Shown in pieces: positions 6,041 to 7,709 of a stretch of 7,709 bases of DNA. Below the pieces are notes generated by a model. That model did no database searches. It was not told the DNA's origin and saw only the letters and a program-made list of their open reading frames with translations. The stretch's first letter is position 1; every line of letters starts with the position of its first letter. Where the stretch lies: contig JAJFHI010000358.1 in NCBI GenBank assembly GCA_021775715.1, positions 1 through 7,709 on the forward strand, given 5' to 3'. A program made the position numbers and the translations under genes. Source of the stretch: Hyphomicrobiaceae bacterium. GTDB lineage: Bacteria; Pseudomonadota; Alphaproteobacteria; Rhizobiales; Hyphomicrobiaceae.

Positions 6041-6961
6041 ATGGTAGATCTGATATCCCAGCGACACGTCGAGCTGGCGCCTGCAAAGATCAACCTGTTT
6101 CTACGCATCCTCGGTCGGCGGCCGGACGGTTTTCATGAATTGCAAAGCCTCGTTTGTTTTGCGCAAGACATTTGCGATCGCTTGACGTTTACGTTGAGGC
6201 CAGTGCAGTCGCGAGTAATGCCGACCGACATCCGCGTTGTGACGAGAGGTCGTTTCGCCAGCGACATCATTGGCGCTAATCTAGCAATGACCGCACTTTC
6301 AGACGTCGCGATTTTTGCACGCGTGTCGGAATTTTCGCTCCTCGAACTTGAAAAGAACTTGCCGGTTGCTTCTGGTATTGGTGGCGGATCAGCAGATGCA
6401 GCGGCTGTGCTGCGGGCGGCGCGCACTTGCTTTGGATCGCCGCAAGATATTGATTGGACAGTTCTCGCAGCAAAGCTTGGCGCCGATGTGCCGGTTTGCG
6501 TAGGCTCTAGAGCGTCTTGGATGACAGGCCTTGGTGAGACAGTGACGCGACTGATGTCGTTCCCGCCGCTGGCCGCCATATTGGTCAACCCGATCACCGA
6601 TGTGCCTGCAGACAAGACAGCACAGGTCTTCAAGACCTTGCACGCAACAGCGCTTGAAGCTGACGCTCTCACCCCACCTGTGCCTGACGTCGCTCTCGAT
6701 TTTTCAACGCCTGAGACATTGATTGCCGGGCTTGCGACCCTTGGCAATGATTTGCAGGAAGCCGCATTAAAAGTATTGCCCGACGCGGAACCGGTGATCG
6801 CCGCATTGGATCAGGTTCCTGGCTGCAAGCTTGCGCAGCTGTCCGGCGCCGGGCCGACAGGTTTTGGATTGTTCGTAGACTTTGAAACAGCCGAGGCCGC
6901 AGCGTCCGAACTTAAAAAACGCCAGCCCGCTTGGTGGATCGCCGCGACGCGATTGAGTTAG
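6041..6961 (+). CDS. ispE: 4-diphosphocytidyl-2-C-methyl-D-erythritol kinase (IspE)
   Basis: A 306-residue cytosolic GHMP-family kinase that phosphorylates 4-diphosphocytidyl-methylerythritol with ATP, the fourth step of the MEP (non-mevalonate) route to IPP and DMAPP. Seen: motif 1 PAKINLFLRILGRRPDGFHE (14-33) with catalytic K16; the glycine-rich ATP loop LPVASGIGGGSADAAA (107-122); KLGADVPVCVGSRASWMTGL (145-164) with catalytic D149, matching E. coli D141; NDLQEAA (236-242); and the third motif LSGAGPTGFGLF (267-278). That last motif differs from the more usual SGSGATCF-type form but keeps its glycines. The ATG at 6041 is chosen because GAGG precedes it by 6 bases and leaves a normal N-terminus; an in-frame TTG at 6005 has no such support. 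Length is slightly above the E. coli enzyme (about 283) and normal for this group. The stop codon lies 10 bp from that of the convergent polyprenyl synthase gene. Confidence 0.96.
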   Translation: MVDLISQRHVELAPAKINLFLRILGRRPDGFHELQSLVCFAQDICDRLTFTLRPVQSRVMPTDIRVVTRGRFASDIIGANLAMTALSDVAIFARVSEFSLLELEKNLPVASGIGGGSADAAAVLRAARTCFGSPQDIDWTVLAAKLGADVPVCVGSRASWMTGLGETVTRLMSFPPLAAILVNPITDVPADKTAQVFKTLHATALEADALTPPVPDVALDFSTPETLIAGLATLGNDLQEAALKVLPDAEPVIAALDQVPGCKLAQLSGAGPTGFGLFVDFETAEAAASELKKRQPAWWIAATRLS

Positions 6962-6971
6962 CAGATTCAGA

Positions 6972-7709
6972 CTAATACGCCCGGGCGATGCAGAAGCCAA
7001 TGACGTTCTGCATGGCTTTCTTCTCAGGTGAATCTGGGAAGATCGCCAAGGCATCGTGTGCGACGGCGCCATAGGACCGCGCACGCTCAAGCGTTGCATC
7101 AATAGTCTTGTGATGATGCATCATTTCGATTGCCGTTTCGACGTCAGTATCACCAATGTCACCGTCGACAATTGTGCGCTGCCAGAACTTGCGCTCTTCC
7201 GCAGAGCCCCGGCGGAAAGCAAGCAGCACCGGCAGCGTAATTTTACCTTCGCGGAAATCATCTCCGACAGATTTGCCAAGTTGCTTGCTGTCACCGCCAT
7301 AATCCAAAGCGTCGTCAACAAGCTGGAAGGCGAGCCCTAGGTTGCGCCCATAAGACTTGAGAGCGTTAAGTTCTTCGGCAGGTCGTCCGGCAATGGCGCC
7401 GCCGGATTCAGCGGCTCCGGAAAAGAGAGCGGCCGTTTTGGCATTTATAATCGCCAGGTAATCATCCTCGGTGACGGATGTATTTTTGGCAGCCGCCAGC
7501 TGCATCACTTCGCCTTCGGCGATTACGGCAGCGGCGTTTGAAAGAATTTTCAATACCGTCAGCTGACCGACTTCGACGAGCATTCGGAACGCTTGTCCAA
7601 GCAGAAAATCACCGACCAGCACGCTGGCCTGATTGCCCCAAATTTTACGCGCGGCAAGCTTGCCGCGGCGCACATCGCTGTCGTCGACGACATCGTCGTG
7701 AAGCAATGT
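6972..7709 (-). CDS. Long-chain polyprenyl diphosphate synthase (5' end cut by window edge)
   Basis: The 245 visible residues are the C-terminal three quarters of a trans-polyprenyl diphosphate synthase (family about 320-340 residues). The frame stays open to the right edge and begins inside the protein, so the true start is outside; the TTG near 7706 is an internal leucine, not a start. Seen: the first aspartate-rich motif DDVVD (5-9, in LLHDDVVDDSDVRRG), GDFLLGQAF (33-41), EGEVMQL (65-71), K91, the second aspartate-rich motif DDALD (132-136, in FQLVDDALDYGGD), and GKSVGDDFREGKITLP (145-160). These bind Mg-diphosphates of the allylic primer and IPP. It probably builds the ubiquinone side chain (octaprenyl or decaprenyl; decaprenyl if the host makes Q10). 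The residue five places before the first motif, which helps set chain length, is beyond the edge, so product length cannot be read. The gene converges with ispE, whose product supplies the same precursor route. Confidence 0.94.
   Translation of the reverse strand, partial: TLLHDDVVDDSDVRRGKLAARKIWGNQASVLVGDFLLGQAFRMLVEVGQLTVLKILSNAAAVIAEGEVMQLAAAKNTSVTEDDYLAIINAKTAALFSGAAESGGAIAGRPAEELNALKSYGRNLGLAFQLVDDALDYGGDSKQLGKSVGDDFREGKITLPVLLAFRRGSAEERKFWQRTIVDGDIGDTDVETAIEMMHHHKTIDATLERARSYGAVAHDALAIFPDSPEKKAMQNVIGFCIARAY

Noticed and set aside
6133..6747. Long antisense open frame (204 codons) inside ispE
   Set aside because: Same reasoning: the sense frame has all kinase motifs and the antisense product looks like low-information Ser/Thr/Ala-rich shadow sequence.

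Overview
The window looks like ordinary core chromosome of an alphaproteobacterium, most likely order Hyphomicrobiales (Rhizobiales). The basis is the protein types and their order: a MoaB homologue, an alphaproteobacterial-type uracil-DNA glycosylase divergent from ETF-ubiquinone oxidoreductase, then a secreted TPR protein, ispE and a long-chain polyprenyl diphosphate synthase. This is judged from remembered family features, not from a search; genus cannot be assigned. I see no insertion sequence, phage gene, CRISPR array, rRNA or tRNA.

Layout, left to right. Bases 1-389 (minus) are the first 129 codons of moaB; its 3' end is off the left edge. Bases 462-965 (minus) encode a stand-alone GyrI-like ligand-binding domain protein of unknown function. 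Bases 966-1136 are an AT-rich gap with a possible promoter and inverted repeat for that gene, and a possible weak terminator for the next one. Bases 1137-2051 (minus) encode a family-4-like uracil-DNA glycosylase, which diverges across a 145-bp gap from ETF-ubiquinone oxidoreductase (2197-3891, plus). A 280-bp non-coding gap (3892-4171) follows, rich in possible RNA secondary structure. Then come a secreted TPR protein (start 4172) and ispE (start 6041), both on plus. From 6972 to the right edge (minus) lies most of a polyprenyl diphosphate synthase, whose N-terminus is off the window; it converges on ispE with only 10 bp between the stop codons.

How the genes relate. Three genes touch isoprenoid quinone metabolism: IspE makes an intermediate of isoprene units, the polyprenyl synthase builds the quinone side chain, and ETF-QO passes electrons to ubiquinone. 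The TPR protein is predicted to be exported and lies directly upstream of ispE, an order that also occurs in Pseudomonas, where the TPR partner is the lipoprotein LbcA. MoaB (molybdopterin cofactor), the GyrI-like protein and the glycosylase (DNA repair) have no obvious joint role.

No clearly new biological system is visible. The points most worth a second look are the fold-back sequences between ETF-QO and the TPR gene, the incomplete iron-sulfur ligand set of the glycosylase, and the possible kinship of the TPR protein with LbcA.
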